NCBI RefSeq assembly: GCF_002019645.1
Contig: NZ_KV917374.1
Span: 3,422,696-3,486,695 of the forward strand
Length of the DNA stretch: 64,000 bases
Reading direction: 5' to 3'
From: Litchfieldia alkalitelluris
GTDB lineage: Bacteria > Bacillota > Bacilli > Bacillales > Bacillaceae_L
A program made the position numbers and the translations under genes. The notes below the pieces were generated by a model. That model worked only from the letters and a program-made list of their open reading frames with translations, searched no databases and was not told the DNA's origin. The first letter of the stretch is position 1. Each line of letters begins with the position of its first letter. Positions 17,550-26,268 of this stretch are shown one piece after another.

Positions 17550-20500
17550 TTATACTAACTGTTTTGACTCTTCTAACCTTACAGAGACTAATTTAGACAC
17601 ACCAGATTCTTGCATTGTTACACCATATAATACATCAGCTTCTTCCATCGTTCCTTTACGATGTGTAATCACAATGAACTGAGTTTCATGGCTGAATTTT
17701 TTTAGGTATTGAGCAAAACGGAATACATTCGCCTCATCAAGTGCAGCCTCAACTTCATCTAGGACACAAAATGGTACAGGCCGAACCTTTAATATAGAAA
17801 ATAATAATGCAATTGCTGTTAAAGCTCGCTCTCCACCAGACATCAGCCCTAGGTTTTGTAGTTTTTTACCTGGCGGCTGGGCAACTATATCTACACCTGT
17901 ATTTAATAAATCATCAGGATTGGTTAGTCGCAAATCAGCTCGTCCACCACCAAACAGAGCTTGAAAGACTCCTTCAAAGTGAGATCGAATACTCATGAAT
18001 GTTGTATGAAACTTCCTCTTCATCTCTTCATCCATCTCAGCTATTACTTTATATAGTGTGTCTTTTGCTTCTTCTAAGTCATTCTTTTGATCTGTCAAAA
18101 ACTTAAATCTTTCTGATACTCTCTCATATTCCTCGATAGCACCTAAATTTACTGTTCCTAGCTCTTCAATCGCAAGCTTTATTAACTTCACTTTTTTTCT
18201 AGCCTCACCAATCTCGATGGTTAGAGGGTATTTATCTTTTGCTGCTTCAAATGAAAGAAAATATTCCTCTCTTAAATGTGTTAATCTATTTTCTAAATCA
18301 ACATCTAGACGATTAACTTTTACCTCTTCATCCTTTAGAACGTCAACCATCTGTTTATGAAGTCGCTTTTCTTCTTTTAGCTCTCTTTCAATATTTTCTA
18401 ATGAATTTTGAAGTTCAAGTCTTTTTTGTCTTTGATTACTAATTAACGTAATGGTCTCAGTTTTGTCAGCTAACTTTTTCTTTGCTGCTTCTTCTAGCTC
18501 TTGTTCTCCTGATGTATTCGTCACTAGATCTGAACTTAAGAATCTTAAATCGTCAACCAATTGATTCAGCTTTTCAGATGTCTCGTTATAATCTCCACGA
18601 AGGTTTTCAACCTTTTCCTTTTGTCCTTGAAGTAATTGACTTTTCTCCGCGACAATTACCTTCAGATCCGTTATTGTGGATTGTAGCGTTTCTTTCGATA
18701 GTTGTTCATCATTCTTTTTCGTAGTTAAAAGTTCTATTTCATGATTTATAACGGCTAATTTTGATGAAACTTTTTCAACTATTTTCAATAATTCATTTTT
18801 TCTATTATTGGACTGAATTTGATCATTATTAAACATTAACTTTTCATGATCATACAAAGCTAAATGTTCATTTACATTCCGTTCTTTGAGCTCTATTTCA
18901 CGATATTGACTCTTAAGATCTTGTTCCTTAAGTCTAAGATGCTCACCAGATTCACGTAACTTAGTTAAACGATTTTCTTCATCCAACATGTATTGCTTTT
19001 CTTCTCTCACTTGCATTTCCAATATATTCGTTTTCGTTTCCATTTCCTCTAGCTTCGCAGTAATATCCTCTAATTCGCGACTTCTCCCAAGTAAGGAATT
19101 AGTGGATTTCTTAACCGCTCCACCAGTCATCGATCCTCCGGGATTAACTACATCACCATCTAATGTAACCATTCTGAAGCGATATTGAAGTTTTTTTGCC
19201 AGTTCGTTAGCACCCTTCAAATCAGTCGTAATTAACACATTCCCTAATAGGTTTGAAACAACAGAATGGTACTTGTTATCAAAATTTATTAGCGTAGAAG
19301 CCGCACCTATAAAGGATGGGTGATTCCTAACGGCGTCTAGCTGTGTTTCGTTAATGAATCGTTCCTTTATTACATTTAAAGGGAGAAAGGTTGCTCTCCC
19401 GAAAGAATGTTGCTTTAAATATTGGATTGCCTCTCTAGCATTGGTTTCATTTCTCACAACAATATGTTGAGTGGCTGCTCCAAGAGCTATTTCTACAGCA
19501 GTCTCATATTGCTTTGGAACCGTGAGTAACTCCGCTACAGCTCCTTCAATACCCTCTAAACGCTCTTCTCTAGCTTTTAAAACTTCCTTAACACCTTGGA
19601 AAAATCCAGAATAATCATTTTGCATCTCTTCTAACATTTCTTTACGAGACTTGGTTTGCTGTAAGAATTGGTATGCTTTATTTAATGTAGCTTCTCTTCT
19701 TTGATATGAATCCCTTAGTGTTTCTAAATTTACTGTTGTTTCCCTAAACGTCTTTATTTGATTGGCCATTTCAGCTTCAATAACTGATAGCTTCGTTTGA
19801 AGGTGTAATTTTTCCTGATTGATATCTTCTCGTTCCTGAATATACTTTACATTACCTTCTTCCATACGCTTATATTTCGCTTCTTGTTGTTTAACCTGCT
19901 GCTCAATATACCCTATTTCATTTTTAGATGAAGCCTGCTTATTGAGTAACTCTACATATTCACTTTTTAAGTTTTCAATTTTACTTTCAATGTTTTGGTC
20001 ATATGAAGAAAGTAGAGCCTGCTGTTTAGTTAATTGCATTTTAACGCCTTCTACTTCCTTAGCTAGTCCATGTAGGCGCTCTTGTTCAGACTGAATCAGT
20101 TCATTCGTTTGTTTTGTTTTAATTTCTAGTTCTGAAATCATTTGTTCAAGTTGCGCTTTATTTTGGGTGCCGTTTTTCTTTCTCTCCTTTAGAACTTCTT
20201 TACGTCCTTCAAGCTTTTCTAGTTCCTCACTTGTACGTAATAAAACTTGCTGAAGTTCTTGAATCATTACATCCAATCGGTCCATTTGATCGCGCACCTG
20301 TTCCACACGCGCTTCTTTTTTATTGATCGAAGTAGCCATTGATATTTCCTGACTGTTATGTTCTTCTATTTGTAGCTTTAAACTTTCCCATTGTTGGTGT
20401 AAGTTTTCAATTTCGTAGACTGTCACAGCAACTTCATGATTCTCAAGCTCTTCTTTTTTAGCTAAATAGTCATTAGCAATAGATGCTTGAATTTGTAGTG

Positions 20501-21110
20501 GTTCAATCTGATCCTCTAATTCATGAAGAATATCATTTACTCTATTCAAGTTTTCCTGTGTTTCAGCTAGCTTATATTCTGCTTTTTTCTTTCGAGTTTT
20601 ATATTTTAGAACCCCCGCCGCTTCCTCAAATATTGTTCGGCGCTCTTCTGCTTTACTACTTAAAATTTCTTCAACTTTACCTTGGCTGATGATTGAGAAC
20701 GCTTCACGCCCTAAACCTGAATCCATAAATAAGTCTACTATATCCTTTAATCTGCATGCCTGTTTATTTATTAAGAACTCACTTTCACCAGAACGGAAAA
20801 CTCTTCTGGTAATACTAACCTCATGATAGTCAACAGGCAAAAATTGGTCACTATTATCTAACGTTAAGGTTACATCCGCAATATTAAGTGATTTTCGACT
20901 ATCACTCCCAGCAAAAATAATATCTTCCATCTTTACGCCTCTGAGTGTACGAGCAGATTGTTCACCTAATACCCATCTGATGGCATCTGTGATATTACTT
21001 TTTCCGCTTCCATTGGGTCCGACTACAGCCGTAACTCCAGGAACAAAGTCTACAGTGATTCTTTCAGCAAACGATTTAAATCCTACAATATCTAAACGTT
21101 TGAGGAACAT
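17550..21110 (-). CDS. smc: SMC chromosome condensation ATPase
   Basis: Core of the SMC-ScpAB complex that organises and segregates the nucleoid. The N-terminal head has GPNGSGKSNITDAIRWVLGE (31-50); two long coiled-coil arms flank a hinge at roughly 500-680 with FGRATFLPL and GGSMTGG. The C-terminal head has the ABC signature LMSGGERALTAIALLFS and Walker B CVLDEVEAALDEANV. From the ATG at 21110, preceded by AAGGGGGAAGC, it is 1186 aa, the same as B. subtilis Smc; a frame extension to 21146 is not supported. In B. subtilis smc lies between rnc and ftsY; here a dispersed repeat and an rnc terminator intervene upstream. Confidence 0.98.
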   Translation of the reverse strand: MFLKRLDIVGFKSFAERITVDFVPGVTAVVGPNGSGKSNITDAIRWVLGEQSARTLRGVKMEDIIFAGSDSRKSLNIADVTLTLDNSDQFLPVDYHEVSITRRVFRSGESEFLINKQACRLKDIVDLFMDSGLGREAFSIISQGKVEEILSSKAEERRTIFEEAAGVLKYKTRKKKAEYKLAETQENLNRVNDILHELEDQIEPLQIQASIANDYLAKKEELENHEVAVTVYEIENLHQQWESLKLQIEEHNSQEISMATSINKKEARVEQVRDQMDRLDVMIQELQQVLLRTSEELEKLEGRKEVLKERKKNGTQNKAQLEQMISELEIKTKQTNELIQSEQERLHGLAKEVEGVKMQLTKQQALLSSYDQNIESKIENLKSEYVELLNKQASSKNEIGYIEQQVKQQEAKYKRMEEGNVKYIQEREDINQEKLHLQTKLSVIEAEMANQIKTFRETTVNLETLRDSYQRREATLNKAYQFLQQTKSRKEMLEEMQNDYSGFFQGVKEVLKAREERLEGIEGAVAELLTVPKQYETAVEIALGAATQHIVVRNETNAREAIQYLKQHSFGRATFLPLNVIKERFINETQLDAVRNHPSFIGAASTLINFDNKYHSVVSNLLGNVLITTDLKGANELAKKLQYRFRMVTLDGDVVNPGGSMTGGAVKKSTNSLLGRSRELEDITAKLEEMETKTNILEMQVREEKQYMLDEENRLTKLRESGEHLRLKEQDLKSQYREIELKERNVNEHLALYDHEKLMFNNDQIQSNNRKNELLKIVEKVSSKLAVINHEIELLTTKKNDEQLSKETLQSTITDLKVIVAEKSQLLQGQKEKVENLRGDYNETSEKLNQLVDDLRFLSSDLVTNTSGEQELEEAAKKKLADKTETITLISNQRQKRLELQNSLENIERELKEEKRLHKQMVDVLKDEEVKVNRLDVDLENRLTHLREEYFLSFEAAKDKYPLTIEIGEARKKVKLIKLAIEELGTVNLGAIEEYERVSERFKFLTDQKNDLEEAKDTLYKVIAEMDEEMKRKFHTTFMSIRSHFEGVFQALFGGGRADLRLTNPDDLLNTGVDIVAQPPGKKLQNLGLMSGGERALTAIALLFSILKVRPVPFCVLDEVEAALDEANVFRFAQYLKKFSHETQFIVITHRKGTMEEADVLYGVTMQESGVSKLVSVRLEESKQLV

Positions 21111-21244
21111 ATGCTTCCCCCTTAGAACTATTATTTGTTTGTTCATCTATTTACTTGGTTATTTTGAAAATTTAATGGTGATTCGTTCTCCATGTTCAAT
21201 ATTCATTTTGTATAAAGGTCTACCTTGAAAATAACTTAGGTAGT

Positions 21245-21378
21245 GGAGTTCCATTCGCTGCGATCCATCTGCTTTCCGCGTGGCGGTCCGGAAGCCTCCT
21301 CGTCGCCTATGGCTCCTGTGGGGTCTCCCGAAACCGCTAAATCCCGCAGGAGTCAGATGGCTCTCCGCTCATTACACA
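21245..21378. repeat. GC-rich dispersed repeat (Bacillaceae type) between rnc and smc
   Basis: This stretch is clearly richer in G and C than the flanking DNA and is built of nested complementary segments, for example CCATCTG (21265-21271) with CAGATGG (21354-21360), and GGCTCCTG with CAGGAGTC. Its wording (CTTTCCGCG, GAAGCCTCCTCG, CCCGCAGGAGTC, CTCTCCGCTC) is that of a repeat I have seen scattered between genes in many Bacillus genomes. No second copy was found in this window. It encodes no protein. Confidence 0.6.
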
Positions 21379-21502
21379 GGTGAAGTTTAAATATACATCC
21401 CACATCTACTATTTAAATTGATTGGGTCTATCAGCCTAAAGATATCTTATTATAATTAATCCCTACATATTTTATCATAATCTAACGTCTTCAACATCAT
21501 AT

Positions 21503-21537
21503 CGCTAAAAATAACAAAAACCCCATATGAATAGGGG
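21503..21537 (-). terminator. Terminator after rnc
   Basis: On the minus strand CCCCTA and TATGGGG (21537-21521, one bulged T) form a short stem followed by TTTTTGTTATTTTT. It lies 12 nt past the rnc stop. No defensible smc promoter was found in 21111-21500, although a TATAAT occurs near 21451. Confidence 0.7.
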
Positions 21538-21549
21538 CTGTGTAGTTCA

Positions 21550-22284
21550 TTATTTTGGTGTCTTTAATGTTTCTATAGCAATCTGTGCAGCTCTTTGTTC
21601 AGCTTCTTTTTTTGATTTACCCGTTCCTAGACCAAGTTCCTCACCATTTAGTGAAACTTTAGAAACAAATTCCCTATTATGGGCTGGCCCTTTTTCTTGT
21701 AATACTTTGTACTCAATTACACCTCTACCATCTCGCTGGATTAACTCCTGTAGTTGACTTTTATAATCCATCACATGAGAAAAAGCACCTTCATTTATCT
21801 TCGGAAACACCGTACGTTCTAAGAATTTGTAAACTTCATCGATACCTTGATCTAAATAAAGGGAGCCGATGAATGCTTCAAACACATCTGCTAAGAGAGC
21901 TGGTCTTCCTCTTCCCCCTGTCAACTCCTCACCTTTACCTAATAACACATACTGGCCAAAAGAAAGGTCATTCGCAAAGGAAACTAAAGAAGGTTCACAA
22001 ACGATTGCAGCACGCATTTTCGTTAATTGTCCCTCACTCATAATAGGAAATTTCTTAAAGAGAAATTCTGAGACAGTCAATTCTAATACAGCGTCTCCCA
22101 AAAATTCTAATCTTTCATTGTCCTCGTACGGTTTTTTGCGATGCTCATTCACATAGGATGAATGTGTAAAAGCTTGAATAAGCAAGCTTTCATTTTTAAA
22201 TAAAATCCCCTGATGTTCCTGAAACTCTTTAAACTTAATCATTATTTTATTCTTTTTTTCGTTAATATTCTTACCCTTCACCAT
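21550..22284 (-). CDS. rnc: Ribonuclease III
   Basis: Double-strand-specific endoribonuclease for rRNA and mRNA processing. The catalytic signature [14 protein letters not shown] is at about 52-65, with the second acidic cluster [13 protein letters not shown] near 120-135. The C-terminal dsRBD begins around 170 ([16 protein letters not shown]) and ends [17 protein letters not shown]. From the ATG at 22284 with GGAGGTAAAA it is 244 aa; an in-frame ATG at 22311 lacks a ribosome binding site. It follows acpP across a palindromic element that may act as a terminator. Confidence 0.96.
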   Translation of the reverse strand: MVKGKNINEKKNKIMIKFKEFQEHQGILFKNESLLIQAFTHSSYVNEHRKKPYEDNERLEFLGDAVLELTVSEFLFKKFPIMSEGQLTKMRAAIVCEPSLVSFANDLSFGQYVLLGKGEELTGGRGRPALLADVFEAFIGSLYLDQGIDEVYKFLERTVFPKINEGAFSHVMDYKSQLQELIQRDGRGVIEYKVLQEKGPAHNREFVSKVSLNGEELGLGTGKSKKEAEQRAAQIAIETLKTPK

Positions 22285-22342
22285 TTTTACCTCCAAAGAA
22301 AACAAGCACAAACCTTATCATTAGAATGAAAGAAAATACGAT

Positions 22343-22501
22343 AAAGTCCCGCATTAGCGGGACTTTCAGGCTGTTGACAATTGCCCGCATCCTTAAATTT
22401 ACTCTTAAAATACTATTTCCACCAACTTAAGCACTAAATTTATTACCTGGATGCGTACTGACTTTGTCTACACTCTGAAAGCCCCGCCATAGCGGGACTT
22501 T
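22343..22501. repeat. Hairpin-ended palindromic element between acpP and rnc
   Basis: Two near-identical hairpins, AAAGTCCCGC/GCGGGACTTT (22343-22366) and AAAGCCCCGC/GCGGGACTTT (22478-22501), face each other. The inner flanks are also complementary: CTTTCAG.CTGT.GAC next to the left hairpin mirrors GTC.ACA.TCTGAAAG next to the right one, and GCATCC mirrors GGATGC. About 57 nt of AT-rich DNA sits in the centre. The layout is like a REP pair (BIME) or a miniature mobile element. The acpP-side hairpin has no T-run after it, so only the rnc-side one could terminate, weakly. Confidence 0.6.
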
Positions 22502-22517
22502 ATAAAATAAAATTCAA

Positions 22518-22754
22518 TTATTTTTGTTGACTGTTTATGTAGTTAACAGCATCTCCTACTGTTGTAATATTTTCAGCCTCATCGTCTGAGATTTCCATAT
22601 CAAACTCATCCTCAAGCTCCATTACAAGCTCAACTACATCAAGAGAATCAGCACCTAAATCCTCTTTAAAAGAAGACTCTAGCTTTACTTCAGATTCATC
22701 AACACCTAAACGGTCTACAATGATTTTAGTAACTCGTCCTAAAACATCTGCCAT
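22518..22754 (-). CDS. acpP: Acyl carrier protein
   Basis: Carries growing acyl chains on a phosphopantetheine arm during fatty-acid synthesis. The arm is attached to S37 in [20 protein letters not shown]. The protein is acidic, 78 aa, of normal size. A TATAAT and the ribosome binding site GGGGAGGTGAAG lie in the 119-nt gap after fabG, so acpP may have an extra promoter, as expected for this highly expressed protein, though no good -35 is visible. Confidence 0.98.
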   Translation of the reverse strand: MADVLGRVTKIIVDRLGVDESEVKLESSFKEDLGADSLDVVELVMELEDEFDMEISDDEAENITTVGDAVNYINSQQK

Positions 22755-22873
22755 TGTTCTTCACCTCCCCTCAAGCCATTATAGTTGATTTCATTCATAA
22801 AAACTAGTTTTAATAAGGGTCTTTTCATAAAGATTATCTATATACCCTTGACTATAACTAAGTCATTTAAGAA

Positions 22874-23614
22874 TTACATCACCATACCTCCATCAACATT
22901 GATGGTTTGTCCCGTAATATAACCACTTTTCTCTGAAGCTAAAAAGGAAACAATTGACGAAATGTCTTCTGGACTTCCAAGACGAGTTAAAGGAATTTGC
23001 TTTTGCATTGCCTCTATAACTTCATCAGATAACTTATCAGTCATATCAGTTGTAATAAAACCAGGTGCAACTGCATTCACAGTAATATTTCTACTCGCTA
23101 ATTCTTTTGCAGTTGTTTTCGTTAGACCTATTACACCTGCTTTAGCTGCAACATAGTTAGCTTGTCCTGCATTTCCAATAACTCCAACAATTGAGGCAAT
23201 ATTGATAATTCTCCCTGAACGTTGCTTCATCATTTGACGTGTTACTGCTTTTGTACAATTAAACACACCCTTAAGGTTAATATTAATTACGTCGTCCCAT
23301 TCTTCTTCTTTCATACGCATAATTAAATTATCTCTCGTTACCCCAGCATTATTAACCAAAATATCAAGAGAACCAAAAGTTGAAATAACTTCTTTAACCA
23401 TTTCGGAAACAGCATTGGAATCAGCTACGTTGCACTGGATGGCAATCGCTTCTACACCCATCTCTTTGATTGCATCAACTACTTCATTCGCTTTGGCTTC
23501 GCTACCTGAATAATTTACCGCCACTTTTGCACCTAGTGATGCCAAGTCAAGCGCAATAGCTCTTCCGATACCCCGAGAAGCTCCTGTTACTAAAGCAACC
23601 TTTCCATTTAACAT
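22874..23614 (-). CDS. fabG: 3-oxoacyl-ACP reductase FabG
   Basis: NADPH-dependent first reduction step of the type II fatty-acid elongation cycle. Short-chain dehydrogenase fold: [15 protein letters not shown] (about 7-21), NNAGVTRDN (88-96), and the catalytic Ser with YVAAKAG (Tyr-xxx-Lys) near 138-156. C terminus [15 protein letters not shown] is typical. Length is 246 aa. It is 1 nt downstream of fabD in the fapR-plsX-fabD-fabG unit. Confidence 0.97.
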   Translation of the reverse strand: MLNGKVALVTGASRGIGRAIALDLASLGAKVAVNYSGSEAKANEVVDAIKEMGVEAIAIQCNVADSNAVSEMVKEVISTFGSLDILVNNAGVTRDNLIMRMKEEEWDDVININLKGVFNCTKAVTRQMMKQRSGRIINIASIVGVIGNAGQANYVAAKAGVIGLTKTTAKELASRNITVNAVAPGFITTDMTDKLSDEVIEAMQKQIPLTRLGSPEDISSIVSFLASEKSGYITGQTINVDGGMVM

Positions 23615-23615
23615 A

Positions 23616-24560
23616 TTAATTAACCCCCTTTAACGATTGTATCGTAGAATGTAAAGAATCTAGATCATTTATGGCATGTGTAGTAACTTTTCGATTTGTC
23701 TTTTTAATTAAGCCTGACAAGACCTTGCCAGGTCCAATTTCAACAAATGTATCTACACCTAATTCAATCATTTTTAATACACTCTCTTCCCAGCGGACAG
23801 GTGAGTACAGCTGTTCAACAAGCTTATCCTTTATCACATCACCTTCTGTTAGTGGTTCAGCCGTTACATTAGCTATCATAGGTATAGTTGCATCCTGCAA
23901 ATTGCAATGAGACAACACCTCGGTAAACCTTTCGGCAGCTGGTCTCATTAACGAAGAATGAAATGGACCACTAACTTCCAATGGAATCACTCTCTTGGCA
24001 CCTTTTTCTTTTGCTAATAGAGAAGCCAATTCTACTCCTCTTGCTGAGCCAGATATAACAATTTGACCTGGACAATTAATATTGGCTAATTGGACCGGAT
24101 CTCCGTCTACCTCAACACTTTTAGTAATATCTTCTAATAAACTACTCTCCATACCAAGAACAGCTGCCATTGTCCCCTGACCCGCCGGGACAGCTTCTTC
24201 CATAAATTCTCCACGTTTTCTTACTAAATAAACTGCATCTTCGAATGCTAGAACATCTGCAGCTACCAAAGCAGAATACTCTCCTAAACTATGTCCTGCA
24301 ACGTAATCAGGTGTAATACCCGATTCCTTAAACTTTTCTAGAATTGCAATACTTGTTGTTAGTAATGCTGGTTGAGCATTCGTTGTTTTTGTAAGGATAT
24401 CTTGTGGTCCATTAAAGATAAGTGAAGATAGTGATTCTTCTAGCTTTAAATCTGCTTTATTAAAAATAGAAGCTACTTCTATATATTCATTTGCTAAATC
24501 CTGGCCCATTCCAACAACCTGGGAACCCTGACCTGGAAACACAAAAGCAATTTTCCCCAT
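23616..24560 (-). CDS. fabD: Malonyl-CoA:ACP transacylase FabD
   Basis: Loads malonyl groups from CoA onto ACP, supplying extender units. N-terminal [15 protein letters not shown] (7-21), the active serine S91 in [10 protein letters not shown], and the catalytic His in GPFHSSLM near 200. Length is 314 aa. AAGGGAGAG precedes the ATG. It uses malonyl-CoA, the same metabolite that releases FapR at the operon's promoter. Confidence 0.97.
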   Translation of the reverse strand: MGKIAFVFPGQGSQVVGMGQDLANEYIEVASIFNKADLKLEESLSSLIFNGPQDILTKTTNAQPALLTTSIAILEKFKESGITPDYVAGHSLGEYSALVAADVLAFEDAVYLVRKRGEFMEEAVPAGQGTMAAVLGMESSLLEDITKSVEVDGDPVQLANINCPGQIVISGSARGVELASLLAKEKGAKRVIPLEVSGPFHSSLMRPAAERFTEVLSHCNLQDATIPMIANVTAEPLTEGDVIKDKLVEQLYSPVRWEESVLKMIELGVDTFVEIGPGKVLSGLIKKTNRKVTTHAINDLDSLHSTIQSLKGVN

Positions 24561-24589
24561 GTAAATCTCTCCCTTCTAAGACAAGATAG

Positions 24590-25579
24590 TTATTGAATTA
24601 ATTTCTCTACAGTTTCTTTTATTGTACCTGTAACATTCGATTTGACCATTTCTCTCGTTTGTCGAATCGAACTAAAAATAGCTTGTGCATCTGAGGATCC
24701 GTGTGCCTTGATTACAGGTGCACTTAGACCAAATAAACCAGCTCCACCATATTCTGAGTAATCCATCTTGTCCTTTAAACCCTTAAGCTTCGGTTTTAGA
24801 ACTGCCGCTGCTAGCTTACTTGCTAGATCACTGGTAAGTGCTGATTTGAGCATAGTGAAAACAGATAAGGCAGTACCCTCAATTGTTTTTAATGCTACAT
24901 TACCTGTAAATCCATCAGTTACAACAACATCTGCAACACCATTAAGCAAGTCCCTGGACTCAACATTACCAATAAAATTCAGATTTGAGTCTTTAATCAA
25001 CATAAAGGCTCCCTTAGTTAATTCATTTCCTTTGCCGTCTTCTGTACCGACATTTAAGAGTCCAATTTTAGGCTGCTGAATTCCTCTTACCTTTTCGGCA
25101 TAGATTGAGCCCATGATTGCATATTGCAACAGGTGCTCAGGTTTTGCATCTACATTTGCGCCTACATCTAACATCAAAAATCCTTTACCATCGATTGTTG
25201 GTAGTGTAGGTGAAAGGGCAGGTCGGTCAATGCCTTTTATTCGGCCAACCACAAATAGTCCTGCAGCCATCAATGCTCCTGTGTTGCCTGCAGATATACA
25301 AGCATCAGCTCTTCCTTCTTTCACTTCGCCTGCCATTAAGACCATTGAAGCATCTTTTTTGCGCCTTACTGCTCTAACAGGTTCTTCGTCCCCTTCGATC
25401 TTCACTTCAGTATGTATGATTGATATTCTTTCTTCATTTGTTAAGAACTGTTTAATTTTTGTTTCATTTCCTACTAATGTAATTTCCAGATCATCAAAGG
25501 CACTGATTGCTTTCATTGCACCCTCGACGACCTCTTTCGGAGCATGATCTCCACCCATTGCATCAATGGCTATTCTCAT
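24590..25579 (-). CDS. plsX: Phosphate acyltransferase PlsX
   Basis: Converts acyl-ACP to acyl-phosphate, the donor for PlsY in phosphatidic acid synthesis; a peripheral membrane enzyme. N-terminal [19 protein letters not shown] and [15 protein letters not shown] are family hallmarks, with [13 protein letters not shown] in the C-terminal half. Length is 329 aa. It starts 4 nt after the fapR stop; the ribosome binding site AAGGGA is inside the fapR end and rather far (about 14 nt), suggesting coupled translation. Confidence 0.97.
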   Translation of the reverse strand: MRIAIDAMGGDHAPKEVVEGAMKAISAFDDLEITLVGNETKIKQFLTNEERISIIHTEVKIEGDEEPVRAVRRKKDASMVLMAGEVKEGRADACISAGNTGALMAAGLFVVGRIKGIDRPALSPTLPTIDGKGFLMLDVGANVDAKPEHLLQYAIMGSIYAEKVRGIQQPKIGLLNVGTEDGKGNELTKGAFMLIKDSNLNFIGNVESRDLLNGVADVVVTDGFTGNVALKTIEGTALSVFTMLKSALTSDLASKLAAAVLKPKLKGLKDKMDYSEYGGAGLFGLSAPVIKAHGSSDAQAIFSSIRQTREMVKSNVTGTIKETVEKLIQ

Positions 25580-25583
25580 CTAT

Positions 25584-26162
25584 TTAATCATTCCCTTTTG
25601 ACTTATTAGAACGAAACATTTCAAATTCACCAGAAAAAACTAACTCATTACCAACAAAACTATTCACCTCTACTAGTGTTCTCCCTTTTCCAGCTTCTAA
25701 ACGATGAACCTTTGCTTTTGCAACGACTCTTTCATTTTCCTTTACTTGTCTAGTAAAGTGAATCGACGCTTTTGCTGTTAATGCTAACTCATCATTAATG
25801 ACAGCAACAGCTAAGGAATTAGCCTGTGCAAATAAATGGTGACCTCTGGCAATTCGATTTCTTTTAAAAACATGTTCACTCGTTACATCCAGAATGGAGA
25901 TCGCACTATGATCTAATTCAAGGTCAATAATTTCTCCAATTACTTCCTCCATAGGTAAGGAGCGGACTTCATCCTCTAAATTTTTCTCTGCTACTGTTTT
26001 TATACGTTCACGTAATTCCGGGATGGATAATTCAAGGCGATCAAGGCGGATTGTTTGAACACTCACTGAAAATCGATCCGCTAATTCTTCATCAGTTATA
26101 AAAGGCGTGATTTTAATAGTGTCCTTAAGTAATTCTTGCCGGGCTTTTTTATTACGTTTCAC
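25584..26162 (-). CDS. fapR: FapR, malonyl-CoA-responsive repressor of lipid synthesis
   Basis: Represses fatty-acid and phospholipid genes until malonyl-CoA binds it. N-terminal helix-turn-helix [31 protein letters not shown] (about 22-52), linker helix, then a hot-dog domain with [35 protein letters not shown] that forms the effector pocket. Length is 192 aa. It starts at a GTG (26162) with GGTGG upstream. A near-perfect FapR box lies between its promoter and the start codon, so the operon is autoregulated. Confidence 0.97.
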   Translation of the reverse strand: MKRNKKARQELLKDTIKITPFITDEELADRFSVSVQTIRLDRLELSIPELRERIKTVAEKNLEDEVRSLPMEEVIGEIIDLELDHSAISILDVTSEHVFKRNRIARGHHLFAQANSLAVAVINDELALTAKASIHFTRQVKENERVVAKAKVHRLEAGKGRTLVEVNSFVGNELVFSGEFEMFRSNKSKGND

Positions 26163-26182
26163 AAAACTACACCACCGAACTA

Positions 26183-26199
26183 TTATGACTAGGTACTAA
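26183..26199 (-). promoter_or_regulatory. FapR operator upstream of fapR-plsX-fabD-fabG
   Basis: The minus strand reads TTAGTACCTAGTCATAA, an imperfect palindrome close to the known FapR box (TTAGTACCTGATACTAA type). It starts 4 nt downstream of the -10 hexamer and so covers the transcription start region, the arrangement expected for repression and the same as in B. subtilis. Confidence 0.85.
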
Positions 26200-26203
26200 T
26201 AGT

Positions 26204-26232
26204 AGTATATAATTAAAAAAAGCAGATTGCAA
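26204..26232 (-). promoter_or_regulatory. fapR promoter
   Basis: Minus-strand TTGCAA (26232-26227), 17 nt, TATACT (26209-26204). The -35 hexamer lies inside the distal arm of the recG terminator stem, so the terminator and this promoter share bases. Confidence 0.7.
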
Positions 26233-26257
26233 GATGAAATCACCCTTCCAATCTACT
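26213..26257 (-). terminator. Terminator after recG
   Basis: On the minus strand AGTAGATTG pairs with CAATCTGCT (26257-26249 and 26229-26221, one G-U) across a 19-nt loop, followed by seven Ts. It is just past the recG stop and upstream of fapR. Confidence 0.75.
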
Positions 26258-26268
26258 TCGAGTTACTC

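Noticed and set aside
25113-25547. 144-codon plus-strand frame antisense to plsX
   Set aside because: Shadow of the conserved plsX frame, no start signals.
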